From the NCBI GenBank assembly GCA_029204225.1, contig CM055092.1, forward strand, positions 87,036,537 through 87,100,536: DNA of 64,000 bases, in the 5' to 3' direction. Numbering within the stretch: the stretch's first letter is position 1; every line of letters begins with the position of its first letter. Below, piece by piece: positions 1-11,811 of the stretch. The translations under genes and the position numbers were made by a program. The notes beneath the pieces were generated by a model that saw nothing but the letters and a program-made list of their open reading frames with translations, did not search any database and was not told where the DNA came from. The stretch is from Diphasiastrum complanatum (taxonomy: Eukaryota; Streptophyta; Lycopodiopsida; Lycopodiales; Lycopodiaceae).

Positions 1-3000
1 GGTTGAAAATTGGATCCTATATTGGATATAGGATGGTCAAATAGTCTTTCTGATTTTCTGTTGATCAGATCTAAAAGCAAAGGACTTTCTTGGAGAGAAA
101 ACAAGTGGTATGGGACATCAGTGATTTCAAAGAGAAAATTCTTGTGTGAGAATGATCTGTAGGCCAGTGGTTAGTATTTACATTAATTGTAATGTTAACA
201 GTTGAAACCGATGGTAAAGCCTATTTAGGGTATTTGGAGTGGTTATGAGATATAGATCCGGATCCCTCAATGGTATCTCATAAATTCTAAATCGGAAATC
301 CTTAAAAGCTATTTCTCTTTTATTTTTTAAACCTCTACTTTTTAGAAATTTCTTATTTACGAGACAATTGGATTGAGATTCATATAATTCCTTCTAGTGT
401 AGAACTAGATTCTGAAGGATTGTTTAAGTTATATGAATTCATGCTTCCATTTCAGGTTTGTGAATATAGCTCAGAATCAATTGATGTTTTCAATTGATTA
501 AGTGGAATTTAGACTTCTTGAGCCCAAATTATTATCTCTATTTGATAGTCGATTATTGAAAGTAATGTTTCTATCAATTGGGATAAGATATTTTATGGAA
601 AAAGTTTGGTTTGTAATAGTATTGAATACTCATTACTGACTTTTTCGAATCCTTGATATCTTATACGTTGTCTCCTGGGAACTTTTTAATCGAAATTATG
701 AAATTTCTTTTAAAAGGGGGGGAAGAAAATGATAGGAATCAGACTTTCATGAGATTAACCGGTTACATAGATTTCTTTTGTGGAATCCAGTTTGTGTGCA
801 ATGGTGGAACTATCCAGTGTGAATAGAGAAAATCTCTAGTGATTATTTGGAATAATTTGGAACGAGAGGAGATTTAGGGGTTTTTGAGCTATGAGATATT
901 CATGAATATGGGAAGTAGTGGTAAAGATTAAATTAGGTTCACTGATTGGCTACCAAGTACCATTTAGTTATGGATTGGATCAGTGGAATAAAGCTTTAAT
1001 CTGAACCTTTTGTTTAAAGATGTCTGTATAAGTCAGCCTAATCTTAGTTGGTGCACTAAGATCTGAAGTAGGTTATTTTGGTTGAAGGAATTTTGTTGAT
1101 AAATGTATGATGGTTGGAAAACTTGTGATGTGGAATTATTCACTTCAGAGATTTCTCAAATATGTTATTTACACAAGAGAAATAGGATTTTCTGTAGCTG
1201 AGTTACAAGATTCTCAGTGACATATGTGAGTAACATACGCGGATTTTGGAGGAATCTGCCAGATAAGGATATATGTGTTTATGTACTTGGTCATAGTGAG
1301 ATTTTTTTCATATGTGCACGGTTAATCTTGTGTGGATATACTATGTATTCCTGGTTACTAAGGTTATCTGGTGCACTTAACCTAGTTGACGAACATAGAC
1401 ATATAATCAAGTATTGTGTATGACAATTACTTGTAGAGTTAACATATCTGTTCTGATAGATCTATTGGTTAACTTAAAAGTGATTTGGATATGGATCTAA
1501 ATGTGGTGTTATACTAGTATAAATAAGATCTACACCTAGACATTTAAGATTTCTAAATCATGAGCAATTAACTTGAGTAGTTGATTTACTCCTGTGGAAG
1601 TTAATTGGTAAAATGGACAGTGTGAAGAGAATTCATCGAAAACTGTTTGTTTTGTGGGTATTGCTTGTAAGACACATAAATTATGAGTCATTTGGATTCA
1701 TTAGTTAATTGTGTGTGTAGGATACTGATTTCTTGGATGAGTATTTCTCAGTTGAGAAATAGGCTTGATTCATTAGTGATAGTATCTCAGTGAGCTCAAT
1801 TGGATACCAGATTCTAATGGTGCCAAGAATGGTAAACTGAATTTTGAGAATTCAGCAGAACTTTGTAATCTCTAGATGTTGTTCTAGGTGATTGTATAAA
1901 GTTTATCTTGTTAAAGACATGTGTTATAATGGTCTTTAATTATTTGGATGATTGTAGAATTTGGAACTCATAATCAGATAAGAATCGATTTGAAAGAATA
2001 TTCTTGGAATCCAATTAATTTCCTTGTGGAAAAGATTTCAGAATGATTCTTATATTTCCTGAGTTGTATGTTGTACATATACTCCACTATCTTCCAATGA
2101 TTAAGTGTGGTTTTGGAATTCTGTAAATTATGATTGACGAATCATAAGATTCTAAATGTTTATGATTGACGGATCATAAACTAATACTTAAAGATCATTT
2201 GAAGATTATAAGAAAATGTGAAGATTCTTAAGATAATGAGAAATTCTTGATCAATTGGGTGAGTCAAGGATTTAGATCTGTCATTTGAACTCTAAATTTC
2301 TTTACTCTAGCACATACTTGAGGTTGTGTGGATCTCACAGGCATTTCCATTAAGTATTTGCATACTTATGAGATATTTGCTTATCTTTCAGATTGTAGTC
2401 TATAAGTTCTTGTGTACAAAGTTCAGTCTAAATCTCCAGTTTTGTAGGAGACAGATAAATCTATGAAGATATGGATAGTTGCTGATTTCTTGCATTTGGT
2501 GCTAGAAATGGGGCTGTTAACTCATTAGAGTAACTGCAGTTATAATTGTCTGAGACTTGATGGATCTCCTAGAGATTTTAGATGACTGAATTGTGGTATT
2601 TTAGAATATTTGGATATTCTAAGAATATTCGTACCAAAAAGCATTATTTTTTACAGGAAATCGACATGGAATTTTTTAGTTTTTGGATTTGATTTCTGAA
2701 ATAAAGTAAAATCACCTAGTATTTCATGTAATTGGGATTACATGAAGGTGATGAGTATTTATTTTGGATAAGGTCTACCCATTTGGAGGATTTATAGCTT
2801 AGTATATCTTTTGGAATTTGAATTAGTATTCATCAGTAGAGGCAAGCAATTTAAATATGGTTGCATCTCTGAGTGCTGGTTCAGATGGAAAGATCGGACT
2901 AAGAATAATGATTCATGGGAAAGATTTGAAAGCTTAAGGAATAGTTTCATGTTTTCTTTTTCCCGTTCTGAGGACAGAACCTGTTTAAGGGAGGAATAAT

Positions 3001-3001
3001 A
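1..3001. other. no recognisable gene; decayed sequence
   Basis: No reading frame longer than about 70 codons and no protein motif that I recognise on either strand. There is a G-run within a purine tract near 710-730 and a short imperfect tandem duplication near 2125-2180 built on a 'gattgacg(a/g)atcataa' unit. The right end finishes in a purine-rich stretch (near 2986-2997) just before a possible LTR. The simplest reading is the decayed internal region of an LTR retroelement, but no coding homology supports that. Confidence 0.3.
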
Positions 3002-3004
3002 TTA

Positions 3005-3556
3005 TGGCCATATTCGGTTAAAGGACCTGGAATAGTCCTAATATGGTAGGCCGGCCCTCCAGTGTTTGAGATTATTGGTCATGCCTAGATTTTATTCCAC
3101 ATCGAGGCCTGTTGGTGACTAATAACCTTGAGAGGACCCAAACACTCTAATTGAGACATATGGAGTAGTGCATGTATATGTGACTGGTATAGGCAGAAGG
3201 TATGCATGTAGAGATGTAACCTATTTATACTTGACCTGCATGGAAACTGCATGTGCTCATGCATAGGATCCTACTCTCTATATATTGAGGTAGAGATTAT
3301 CCCATCGACGACTTGGTCTAGGTTACCTGTTGAGCTCTTCTCCTCTTGCTGTCACATTGGCATGGCTTGGGGGCTAGATCCAGGAGGATTCTCCAGGAGG
3401 GGTCTAGGTTTGGTTAGGTGGTTTTGCTCCACAGTCTCTCTTGTGTTTTCCTATCCTCATCTTAGGGGATTGTCCCTAGTGGTCTTTACAGTAAGTTTCC
3501 ATCATTGTTGTGGATCTAGTGTTAATAAATCATTTGCACATGCTAGATTATGAAAC
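3005..3556 (+). repeat. possible LTR remnant
   Basis: The block begins with TG directly after a purine-rich tract (AAGGGAGGAATAATA), as a 3' LTR would after its polypurine tract. It contains 'ccacatcgaggcc', a string type common in plant LTR promoters, and a TATA-like 'ctctatatattg' near 3273-3284, and closes near '...tgaaaca'. No second copy is visible in the window, so the boundaries and LTR status are inferred. Confidence 0.35.
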
Positions 3557-3589
3557 ATGCTATTGTTGAGCAGGGGAAGCCATATAGAT

Positions 3590-3940
3590 CACAATTCTTA
3601 AGATCCATTTGGATATGAAAAATAAGAGAAAACAAAGAAAAACATTTATTCTTGCCAATTTGGTGAAAAAGGAAGCAAAATCGCGATCAGTCTTGATAAC
3701 TCTTTGCTCCCTAGCAAAGAACCTTCGTCGAGTTGCAGACAACACCACCTTCATACAAAGAATCTTCAGTTTGAAGGGCGAAGGTTAATTCCCAGCAGAT
3801 AAATAGAAACAGAACAAAAACTATCACAAAACGACCAAAAATCTTTCAATAGTAAGTGAGAGAGATTTGGCACCCTGCGTGTGTAAGTCCAATCTGATGA
3901 TCACATAGATAATTGATTGATTACAAGCTAATAAAAGGAT
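3590..3940 (+). repeat. inverted fragment of the neighbouring gypsy element (leader plus LTR start)
   Basis: Positions about 3597-3850 are the reverse complement of the leader of the element at 3941-7592 (its 6500-6645). Shared landmarks are 'cttaagatccatttggat', 'cgtcgagttgca' and 'tttgaagggcga'. Positions about 3850-3915 are the reverse complement of the first part of its LTR ('tcacttac', 'cgtgtgtaagtcc', 'gatgatcacatag'). The copy therefore lies in opposite orientation, directly against the LTR at 3941. It joins leader to LTR with everything between missing. Confidence 0.6.
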
Positions 3941-4698
3941 TGTAGCTGTTTTCTTTTCTAGCCTATCCTCAACCCAAGATCTAAGCATTTTAGCATCAAG
4001 GAGATGAAGTTAGTTGTCACGCGTAGGTTCGTTCCCATGAGAGCAATAGCATATCCCAAAATTTAGCATGAATGGAGGATCCACATCTAATTCTAACATC
4101 CATTAACACTACCAGTTAACACTACAATCACTAATACAATGAAGATAGCTTACTCTTTCTCTCTCTCCCTTTCTCTCTCACAAAAAGCATCAATCCCAAT
4201 AATAATCAGATCCAACAATTAGCAAATACAACAAAAGCATGACAGATAAAGGAAAAGTGATAGATAGCAAGGACATTCACAAATCCATTCCATAAGAGAA
4301 CCAATCTGCATGCATGGAAATGAGGATATGAACATCTGCAGCAAATTCAAGTTTGCCCTTATTTATAGTAGAGAGGAGGACCCTGGCCTCCAAATCCTAT
4401 TAGTCCATTTCTACCTCCCTAACTATTCATATTTAAAAAAGAGTGGGAACCATTCAATAATTGGAGGGAACCAATCTGAATTTGAATTTGAACCAATTTT
4501 GGTGGGAGTCCCAACTTTATTCACTAACTTGACATTTAGGCAACATTAAAAGTCCCGCAAAAAGGCCTAAAGTCCTTTTATTGACTTTTTAATTATCAAA
4601 TAACTATGTGATCATCGAGTTACACACGCAGAGTGCCAAATCCCTCTCACTTATTAACTAGGATTAGGGTTGCCTTGGGATCCACAAACCCTCCAACA
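3941..4698 (-). repeat. 3' LTR of the gypsy element
   Basis: Begins TGTAG and ends CTCCAACA on the plus strand (TGTTGGAG...CTACA on the element's own strand). It aligns end to end with 6860-7592, including the pyrimidine tract 'tactctttctctctctccct', 'gttcccatgagagcaat' and 'aactatgtgatcatcg'. Confidence 0.8.
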
Positions 4699-4714
4699 GT
4701 GTCCCCCACCAAAA
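4699..4714 (-). other. polypurine tract of the gypsy element
   Basis: On the minus strand the bases just before the 3' LTR read TTGGTGGGGGACAC, a G-rich primer tract ending directly at TGTTGG. The upstream ORF runs through it. Confidence 0.65.
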
Positions 4715-5434
4715 CTGGTGGTGGTCCCACGACACCTCGCGGAATTATTCATTTTGGGCTCTAGTTCTGCTCGCATTGTACCTTGATGAGATGGTACTGC
4801 ACCTTCTCCATGAATTTCAGGCACTTCGTATGCTCGTTTGAGCATCCCGAAGACGGTTTTGAACCAGTTATATGGCTTTAGAGGGGCCTTGGCTATCTTG
4901 GTTTGGGACTCAACTATCCTATGCAAAATCTGTGAGGAGATGTGCTCTTTCCTGAGGTTCCCAACCATCAGGAAATTATTGAGGAGTCGAGCATCGACAT
5001 GGATAGCAGGGTCAGTAATGGCCTCTAGAAGATAGCTGTCATTTGTCTAATACAAATCATTGGTAAGTATCAATATAAGGCTTAATAGTCTGTTTGACTT
5101 GTTTATGGTTCGGTGAGGCTTGGTTTCCAAGCACTATCCCTATGGCAGCAAGGGCGGCTTCAGTTACGCGCACCTTGTGTGTGGCTCTTTGAAAGGGAAT
5201 ATAAAATTTGGATTTCTCCTCTTTCCAAGTACTGAAGGCAGGAGTAATAAAATTCATGTTAATTTTCCCTTAGAAGGCTCTCTCATAAATACCCATTGTA
5301 GTGAGCAGAGGCTCCGCAAGGGTCATCCATTGAGTGACCATGTTTGTGCCAGGAAGGATCATGATGTTCATTGCAAATGGGACATCACGATGGATAGTAT
5401 AGTGAGGAGACTGAGACGTATCTGTGGAAGACAT
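4699..5434 (-). pseudogene. unrecognised retroelement 3' ORF, copy 1 (N-terminal part)
   Basis: I do not recognise this family. Reading starts at an ATG at 5434 (MSSTDTSQSPHYT...), passes one in-frame TAA near 5271, continues in the same frame to about 5057 (...STWKEEKSKFYIPFQ...AIGIVLGNQ), then shifts frame near 5045 and runs through the PPT into the 3' LTR. It is clearly homologous to the start of the long ORF at 36435-39229. Aligned landmarks are TW(K/E)E, FYxxxQxxTxKV, IGIxxGxxxxxxHxKxxIKP, ITxPxIxxxxxLLxNFL and QxLxxIV. The copy lacks the Ser/Thr/Pro-rich and coiled-coil parts of the longer copy. Its place between an RNase H/integrase scrap and the PPT suggests an extra ORF downstream of pol. 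Confidence 0.6.
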
Positions 5435-5454
5435 GGTGAAACAAGGCCAGAAAC

Positions 5455-6130
5455 TAAAAGTAATGAGCGCGAGTGTATATTCCATCATGTGAAAACATGA
5501 TTAAATCAGGTACTTCATGCGGTAAAACACATATTTGAAGAATATCATCCATTCCGCGATGATACAATTGTCCTGCAATCAATTGATAAGGTCGAGCCTT
5601 ACGAATCAATTGCCTCTTTTGTACTTTTGTCAAGGAGTCATTAGGTTGACCTAGCATCAGATAGTCAACAATATCTGCTGCCCACTCAGTAACTGCTTCT
5701 ATATAGAATAACGTAGCATCTGGAAGTTCATCATTCCCTTCAGTATTAACTGGTGTAGATTCAATTTGTGAAACATGGTCGACGAGATAATGTTGTTTAC
5801 CATTCAAAGCATGACTCAAAAGTCAAATTCGGTCAATAATAGTAACCATCTTGCAATAGGCCCTGTATTACATGTTTTGTTTACCAAGTAAAGTAACGGT
5901 TGGTGATCCGTATAAAATGCAAAGTGCATTTTCATAAGATAATGTCAAAATTTCTTTACAAAGCAAATCATTGATAATGCTTCACGTTCTGTTGTCGAAT
6001 AGTTTTTCTCTGAATCCGTAAGTTGTCTGCTTGCAAATCATATGAGATAGTCTTTCTTGTATTCACTCGGCTGCATCAAAACTAATCCAATAGCATATTT
6101 TGAGGCATCGAACATGAAATTCAATCATCT
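5455..6130 (-). pseudogene. Ty3/gypsy RNase H and integrase zinc-finger fragment
   Basis: Minus-strand translation gives the RNase H segment FDASKYAIGLVLMQPSEY, FASRQLTD, EKNYSTTEREAL, then TDHQPLLYLVNK, ARWLLLLTEFDF and a linker. It ends in the H2C2 zinc-binding start of integrase (LIAGQLYHRGMDDIL...SHDGIY...H), where it stops abruptly near 5470. The same family, in the same order, is found at 43083-45248 on the plus strand. Several in-frame stops and frameshifts are present. RNase H would remove the RNA template during reverse transcription, but this copy is broken and lacks RT and the integrase core. Confidence 0.75.
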
Positions 6131-6837
6131 GGCACATAAAAAACACAGTTTCTGTAGTTTGGCGAGGGTAAAAATAAAGATTTTCTATGATCTGGATAGG
6201 ATGAATGTTCGTCGAACTCAAAATAGTAATTTACTATAAATAGAATGACCTGAAAATTTGACGAAGGTTCTGGCGAAGAATCAAGAATAATACCGGTATT
6301 TTTACAAAAAAGAGACTTTTTGACAAAAATATGATAATATGAGAAGTGATCCCCTAAGAAACCTTCTATTTCTGATATTATTCTTTGCCGACCTGGCAGC
6401 AAATAGATCTGAATCACACCTATGCACAGTGAATCAGACGAAGGTTTTTTTTTGTATTTTAAGGGTTTTGGTGATTTTTGGTGTTTTTTGATGGTTTTTC
6501 TGATGTTTTTGGAAATCTGCTAGAAAGGATTGTTCGCCCTTCAAATTGAAGGTTCCATGATCAAAACCAAAGGTTCTTGCAACTCGACGAATATTTTCTG
6601 AAAGAGAGCAAAAAGTTATCAGCTCTATCCAAATGGATCTTAAGATTGCTGATCTGAATAGCTTTTTCTATTCCACAATCAGATTAGATTTCAAACAAGC
6701 AAATCCACTCAAATCAGGACAAAATCACTCCCAAACTAACCTTAAATGTAGATTTAACACTATTCGTGCCACGACAAGATGCCTAATGCAAGCTATCCAT
6801 CCAACAGACATGTTGCAAATTGAAAAATTGGCGTAGC
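6131..6837 (-). other. untranslated leader of the gypsy element
   Basis: Lies between the PBS and the RNase H scrap and carries no supported coding sequence. Part of it (6500-6645) reappears inverted at about 3597-3850. It has several copies of a 'cgaaggtt' motif and a T/G-rich tract at 6440-6510. Confidence 0.5.
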
Positions 6838-6855
6838 TCCCCAGCAACGGTGCCA
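6838..6855 (-). other. primer-binding site, tRNA-Asp-like
   Basis: On the minus strand, TGGCACCGTTGCTGGGGA sits four bases inside the 5' LTR. It differs at two positions from the tRNA-Asp-type PBS (TGGCGCCGTTGCCGGGGA) known from several plant Ty3/gypsy lineages. This fixes the element's orientation. Confidence 0.75.
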
Positions 6856-6859
6856 AAAT

Positions 6860-7592
6860 TGTAGTGGGTTTTTTTCCTTGCCTATCCTCAACTCAAGATC
6901 TAATCAATCTAGCATCGAGGAGATGAAGTTAGTTGTCACGCGTAGATTTGTTCCCATGAGAGCAATAACATAGTTCAGATTTCAGCATGAATGGAAGATT
7001 CACATCTAACTCTACCATCCACTAATCCTAAGCATTAATACCAAATCCACAATGAAGATAGCTTACTCTTTCTCTCTCTCCCTTTTTCTCTCATAAAAAG
7101 TATAAAAACATGCAATCTCAATAACAATCAGATCCAACAATTAACAAACACAATAAAAAGCATAAGAGATGGAGGAAAAGTGATAGAGAGCAAGGACATT
7201 CATAATCCATTTCACAAGAGAACCAATCTGCTTTATTGAAATAAAGATATGTACATGCGTAGGAACTCGAGTTGGTTCCTTTTTATAGTAGAGAGGAGGA
7301 CCCTGGCCTCTGAATCCTATTGGTCCATTTCTGCCTCCCTAATTATTCAAATTTAAAAAAGAGTGGGAACCATCCAAATTGGAGAGAAACCCAACTTTAT
7401 TCACTAACTTGACATTTAGGCCCTGCGACATTAAAAGTCTCGCAAAAAAGGCTTGAAAGTCCTTTTATTGACTTTCTAATTAATCAAATAACTATGTGAT
7501 CATCGGGTTGGACTTACACACGCAGGGTCTCTAATCCCTCTCACTTATTAACTAGAGTTAGAGTTGCCTTGGGATCTGCAAACCCTCCAACA
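6860..7592 (-). repeat. 5' LTR of the gypsy element
   Basis: Begins TGTAGTGGG and ends CTCCAACA on the plus strand. It matches 3941-4698 with scattered substitutions and small indels. A further fragment of the same LTR family lies at 61174-61376. Confidence 0.8.
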
Positions 7593-7929
7593 TCACGGAC
7601 GTTTACGACTCTTTCTTCAATTTCTGATCAGATGATGGCTATCTTTGATGCCTGAGGAACTCGCGATATCATACTACACTTCCATTTATTTCAGAACTAT
7701 ACCTCACATTGAATCTGATTTTAGTAGTACCACACACAAACTATCTATAATCTCTTCGGTGGACTGTACTCTCGTTTTAGAGTATGAATTAATTTTTAAG
7801 ATCCTGTTGGGCAATCAGAACACATAAAGCTGTGATTATCTTTAGCATAAGATGTCTATTAGACTGTTTTTGCACCTAGTAGCCGATTAGAATGGGAAAC
7901 CTGTTCCGCAAAATTCTTGCTCTCTTCTC
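7593..7929. other. no gene seen
   Basis: Short stretch between the gypsy LTR and the telomere-like array. A 60-codon open frame at 7645-7827 has no recognisable motif. Confidence 0.4.
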
Positions 7930-9850
7930 CATTCTTGTTCTTCCTTCTAACTTGCCCCCATCATTAGCCCTTGTCCCTTAACTTCTAACCTTTGGCGCTT
8001 GGGGCCTTAACCCTTGACTCTTGGTTCTTAGTTCATAGCTTGTGGACCCTAACATTTGGCCCTTAGCCATTGGCCCTTGGCCCTTGGCCTTTCATCCTTT
8101 GTCCGAGCCCTTGGCCTTTCACCATTGGCCCTTAGTGCTTCGCCCTTGGCCCTTAACCCTTGGACCTTAACACAAAACCTAACATCCAAAACTTTAAACC
8201 CTAAATCCTAAATCCTAAACCCTTAGTCCTAACTTTAAATCCTAGATCCTAGACCCTTAACGCTAAAACCTAAATTTTGAACTCTAACCATTGGCACTTA
8301 GCCCTAAGTCCTAAATCCTAAACACTAAATCATAAATCCTAAATTCTAAATCCTAAGCCCTTAGCCCTAAACCCTAAACCATAGATCCTAAGCCATTAGT
8401 CCTAAGCCATAAACCCTAGATCCTAAACCCTAAACCCTAGACCCTAAACCCTAGACCCTAAACAATTAGCCCTAAATCCTAATCCTTAAAATATTGACCC
8501 TAAATTTTAAACTCTAAACTCTTAGCCCTAGATCCTAAACTCTAAACCCTAGATTCTAGACCTTAGCCTTACACCTTAAACTCTAAACCCTAAGTTTGAA
8601 ATCCTAAACCCGAAATCCTAAAATTTAAACCGTCGATCTTTGGTCCTTGGACCTTAATTCTTAGCCCTTGGCCCTTAACCCTAATTTCTAAACTCTAAAC
8701 TTTAAACTCTTAGTCCTAACCCAAACCCTAGATCCTAGACCCTAAACCCTAAACTCTAAACCCTAAATCCTAAACTGTAAAACCTAAATCCTAAACTCTA
8801 AACCCATGGCTCTAAACCCTAAACTCTAAACCCTAAACACTAAATCGTAAACCCTAAGCCCTTAGCCCTAAATTCTATACTCTAAACTCCAAGCCCTTAG
8901 TCCGAAATCCTAAATCCTAAATCCCAAACACTAAACCATAAGCCTTTGGCCCTCGTACCTAAACTTTAAACTGAAAACCAAAAACTGAAAACTCTAAATC
9001 CTAAATCCTAAACCTAAATCCCTTAGCCCTATCTCCTAAACCCCTAGCTCTAAACCCTAAACCCTAAACCCTAAACTATAAGCCCTGAGCCCTAAATAAA
9101 TAATAAACTTTAAATTTTAAATTCTAAATTCTAAATCCTATACCCTAAATCCTAAACCCTAAACCCTTGATCCTTGGACCTTGGACCTTAATTCTTAGCC
9201 CTTGGCCCTTAACCCTAAATCCTAAACCCTAAATCCAAAAAAATAAATTCTAAACCCTTAGCCCTAACCCTGAACATGAAATCCTAAACCCTAAACCCTA
9301 ACACCTAAACTCTAAATCCTTGGCCCTTAAATCTAAACCTTAAACTTTAAACCCTAAACACTAAATCCCAAATCCAAAGCCCTTAGCCCTAAATCCTAAA
9401 TCCTAAACTCTAACCCCTAAGCCCTAGACCCTAAACCCTTAGCCCAAAATCCTAAACCTTAAACTCCAATCCTAAAACCCTAAATCCTAAACCCTAAACC
9501 CTATTCTAAATCTTAAAATCTTAGCCCTAAACCCTAAATCCCTAGCCCTAAGCCCTTAATCCTTAATTCTAAACCCTTAGCCCTGCACTCTAAACCCTAA
9601 GTCATAAACTCTAAATCTGAAATCCTAAACTCTAAACCCTTGATCCTTGGTCCTTGGATCTTAACTCAACCCTAAACCCTAAATCCTAAATTCTAAACCC
9701 TTGGCCCTAAATCCTTAGCCCTAATCCTTGTCCCTAAACCCTAAACTCTTAGCCTTCTAACCCTAAATACTAAACCCTAAATGCTAGAATCTAAATCTTG
9801 AACCCTAAACTATTGGCTCTTAACACTAGACCCTAAATCCTAAACACTAA
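7930..9850 (+). repeat. degenerate interstitial telomere-like heptamer array
   Basis: About 1.9 kb of imperfect 7-base units based on CCCTAAA (plant telomeric repeat TTTAGGG on the other strand). Variants include CCTAAAT, CCCTAGA, CTCTAAA and CCCTTAG. The first 230 bp and a later patch (8630-8690) use a related CCCTTGG/CCTTGGC series. Short perfect runs occur (for example 8420-8460 and 9055-9075), but most units differ by one or two bases. The C-rich strand is the plus strand. The array carries no gene. Confidence 0.85.
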
Positions 9851-10165
9851 ATCTTATTCATAGTAGGCTTCAAATGAAGTCTTTGAGTCGACTGCTTTAG
9901 TGCTTGAATAATTTTGCAGATCCCATGGAGTAGATATTGCTTCAACCCAAAATTTCTAGGGTAACTGAGCATTTGATAACATTGATTGTGCAACATTGAG
10001 TAAAGATCGGATCGGTTCTTCCTTTCAGCTATTCCATTCTGTTGTGGAGTGTAGCTGGTGGTGAATTGATGATGAATGTCGCATGATGATAGATAGTCTG
10101 ACATATATGCTCCTCCACTATTAGTGCATAGGGTCTTGAGTTTTTGACCAGTCTGTCTTTGTGCA
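9848..10165 (-). pseudogene. Ty1/copia integrase fragment, inverted
   Basis: Minus-strand translation reads TGQKLKTLCTNSGGAYMS, then TTSYTPQQNGIAERKNR, the conserved region around the third acidic residue (E) of the copia integrase core. It ends at the telomere-like array. About 45 bp (10118-10162) are the reverse complement of 11095-11140, where the plus-strand copia fragment breaks off. These two pieces therefore look like one element whose downstream half was inverted. Confidence 0.75.
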
Positions 10166-10199
10166 TTACTACAATGAAGCAAAAAAACAAAGAAGAAAA

Positions 10200-11142
10200 T
10201 GAAACACGATGGAGGATCTGATTTGGTCATAACCTCTCAAGAAGATCCAACACTGCTAATGGTACAAGATAAACCCATTAGAGATGTCTTGTAATGGTAT
10301 CTTGATTCTGGAGCTTCTCAAAACATGACTCCATGCAAGTTCCTATTCAAAGAACTCAAGTTAGCAGATTCAAAGTATGTTTACTTTGGTGACTCAAGCA
10401 CACTAAGAATAGAAGGCCAAGGTTTGATATGTCTCTATCTTCTAGATGGTAACCTAACATTGTTTGATGATGTACTCCATGTACCCAAATTGACAAAGAA
10501 CCTAGTATTTGTCAACACTGAAGGCTTTATGGAAGTGAAGGCTACAGGTTGCATGCAAGCCACACCTTCCCGTTTTAAGTACACAGATCAAGGCTTTAGA
10601 GCCTTATTCAATTCAAAACAATGAAGCATTGTTCTAGATAAAGATTGCAATGAAATTCTCTCTACAAATGAAGAAGGTAATCTATATATCTTGGGTCATG
10701 AGTATTCATTTACCACCAATATGAGTACTGCAAAGCATTATTATGGCATCAAAGACTAGGACATTTAAACATGATCTTGTACATGCATCGTAATAGCATG
10801 GTCAAAGACTTAAACATTTACGTTGTCTCTATTGACATTCGACATGTATGTGAGATGTGCCTACTAAGCAAACAAACCAGATCAAGATTCTCGAAAGGAC
10901 AAGTACAGAGCTAAGTCAATCTTAAAATTGATACACAGTGATTTGTGTGGCCCTATAAGTACTCCCTCTCTAGGATCAACACTATATTTTATCACATTTA
11001 TCGATGACTATTCAAGATTTACCAGTATTATATTCATCAAGAACAAGTCCTAGGCATTCAACTGTTTCCAAGAATTCAAGCAGTTTGCTGAGACACAGAC
11101 TGGTCAAAAACTCAAGACCCAATGCACTAATAGTGGGGGAGC
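10200..11142 (+). pseudogene. Ty1/copia protease - GAG-pre-integrase - integrase N-terminal half
   Basis: Read in order: the aspartic protease motif WYLDSGASQNMT (10293-10328), then VYFGDSS, VLHVPKLTKNL; the GAG-pre-integrase zinc region (LLWHQRLGHLN... CEMCLLSKQTRSRF); and the integrase core start LIHSDLCGP, FITFIDDYSRF, TGQKLKTQCTNSGG. Frameshifts separate the parts, with a stop just before the protease motif and others in the integrase. There is no LTR, gag, RT or RNase H. It sits between two blocks of telomere-like heptamers. Confidence 0.75.
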
Positions 11143-11145
11143 ACT

Positions 11146-11302
11146 AAATTGATACACAGTGATTTGTGTGGCCCTATAAGTACTCCCTCTCTTGGATCAG
11201 CACTATATTTTTATCACATTTATCGATGACTATTCAAGATTTACCAGTATTATATTCATCAAGAACAAGTCCGAGGCATTCAACTGTTTCCAAGAATTCA
11301 AG
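11146..11302 (+). repeat. direct duplication of part of the copia integrase
   Basis: About 157 bp repeating 10925-11080 with a handful of substitutions, offset 221 bp, including the LIHSDLCGP and DYSRFTSIIFI coding segments. It ends at 'caagaattcaag', after which the sequence is unrelated. Confidence 0.85.
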
Positions 11303-11811
11303 TTGTGATCCTACTAACAGATTGAATAATATCTCTACTTCTTGAATAACTTTCACTCTCTCTAAATATCTCTGATTCTAAGGAATCAGATAGTTTGATA
11401 TATTGGAGTTTGTGGAAGAACTCTATCACTCATATGTTTTTCTCTCACTTGATCGTCACTCTACTCTTCATGCCACTCTAATCTTTTATATATATGCATG
11501 TGTCAGTTGCGGTGGTCATGAAGATTTCAAACTGTAGCATTTAATATAAACTGTACATATAACAATCATAAGATAATGCAGTTACTAGCATAGTGAATGA
11601 TGACGTAGTCTGTACTTGATAGGATAGAGTATGGGGCTTTGTTTGAATAATAATAGTCGATGAATGTCGAAAGAGTCATGTTGACTGTTTGCCCCTGAGT
11701 TGAACTCGATGAAGTCAGAGTTGGGTATGTCGAGTCAATTATGCCTCATAGTAGTGTAAATACAGACTGTTCGAGACTTGTGCGACTTATGCCATTAAAA
11801 TTTACTTTTCT
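11303..11811. other. no gene seen; possible LTR or flank
   Basis: AT-rich, with a TATA-like 'tatatatatgc' near 11490-11502, but no second copy in the window. Confidence 0.3.

Larger units (their letters stand above)
3941..7592 (-). mobile_element. non-autonomous Ty3/gypsy LTR retrotransposon
   Basis: Two directly repeated LTRs (3941-4698 and 6860-7592) bound an internal region that, read on the minus strand, runs 5' LTR, PBS, leader, RNase H/zinc-finger fragment, an unrecognised ORF, PPT, 3' LTR. The PBS resembles the complement of tRNA-Asp, as in several plant Ty3/gypsy lineages. No gag, protease, reverse transcriptase or integrase core is present, so this copy could only move in trans. The flanking pentamers differ (AGGAT left, TCACG right), so the ends may have been rearranged after insertion, consistent with the inverted fragment abutting the left LTR. 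Confidence 0.75.
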
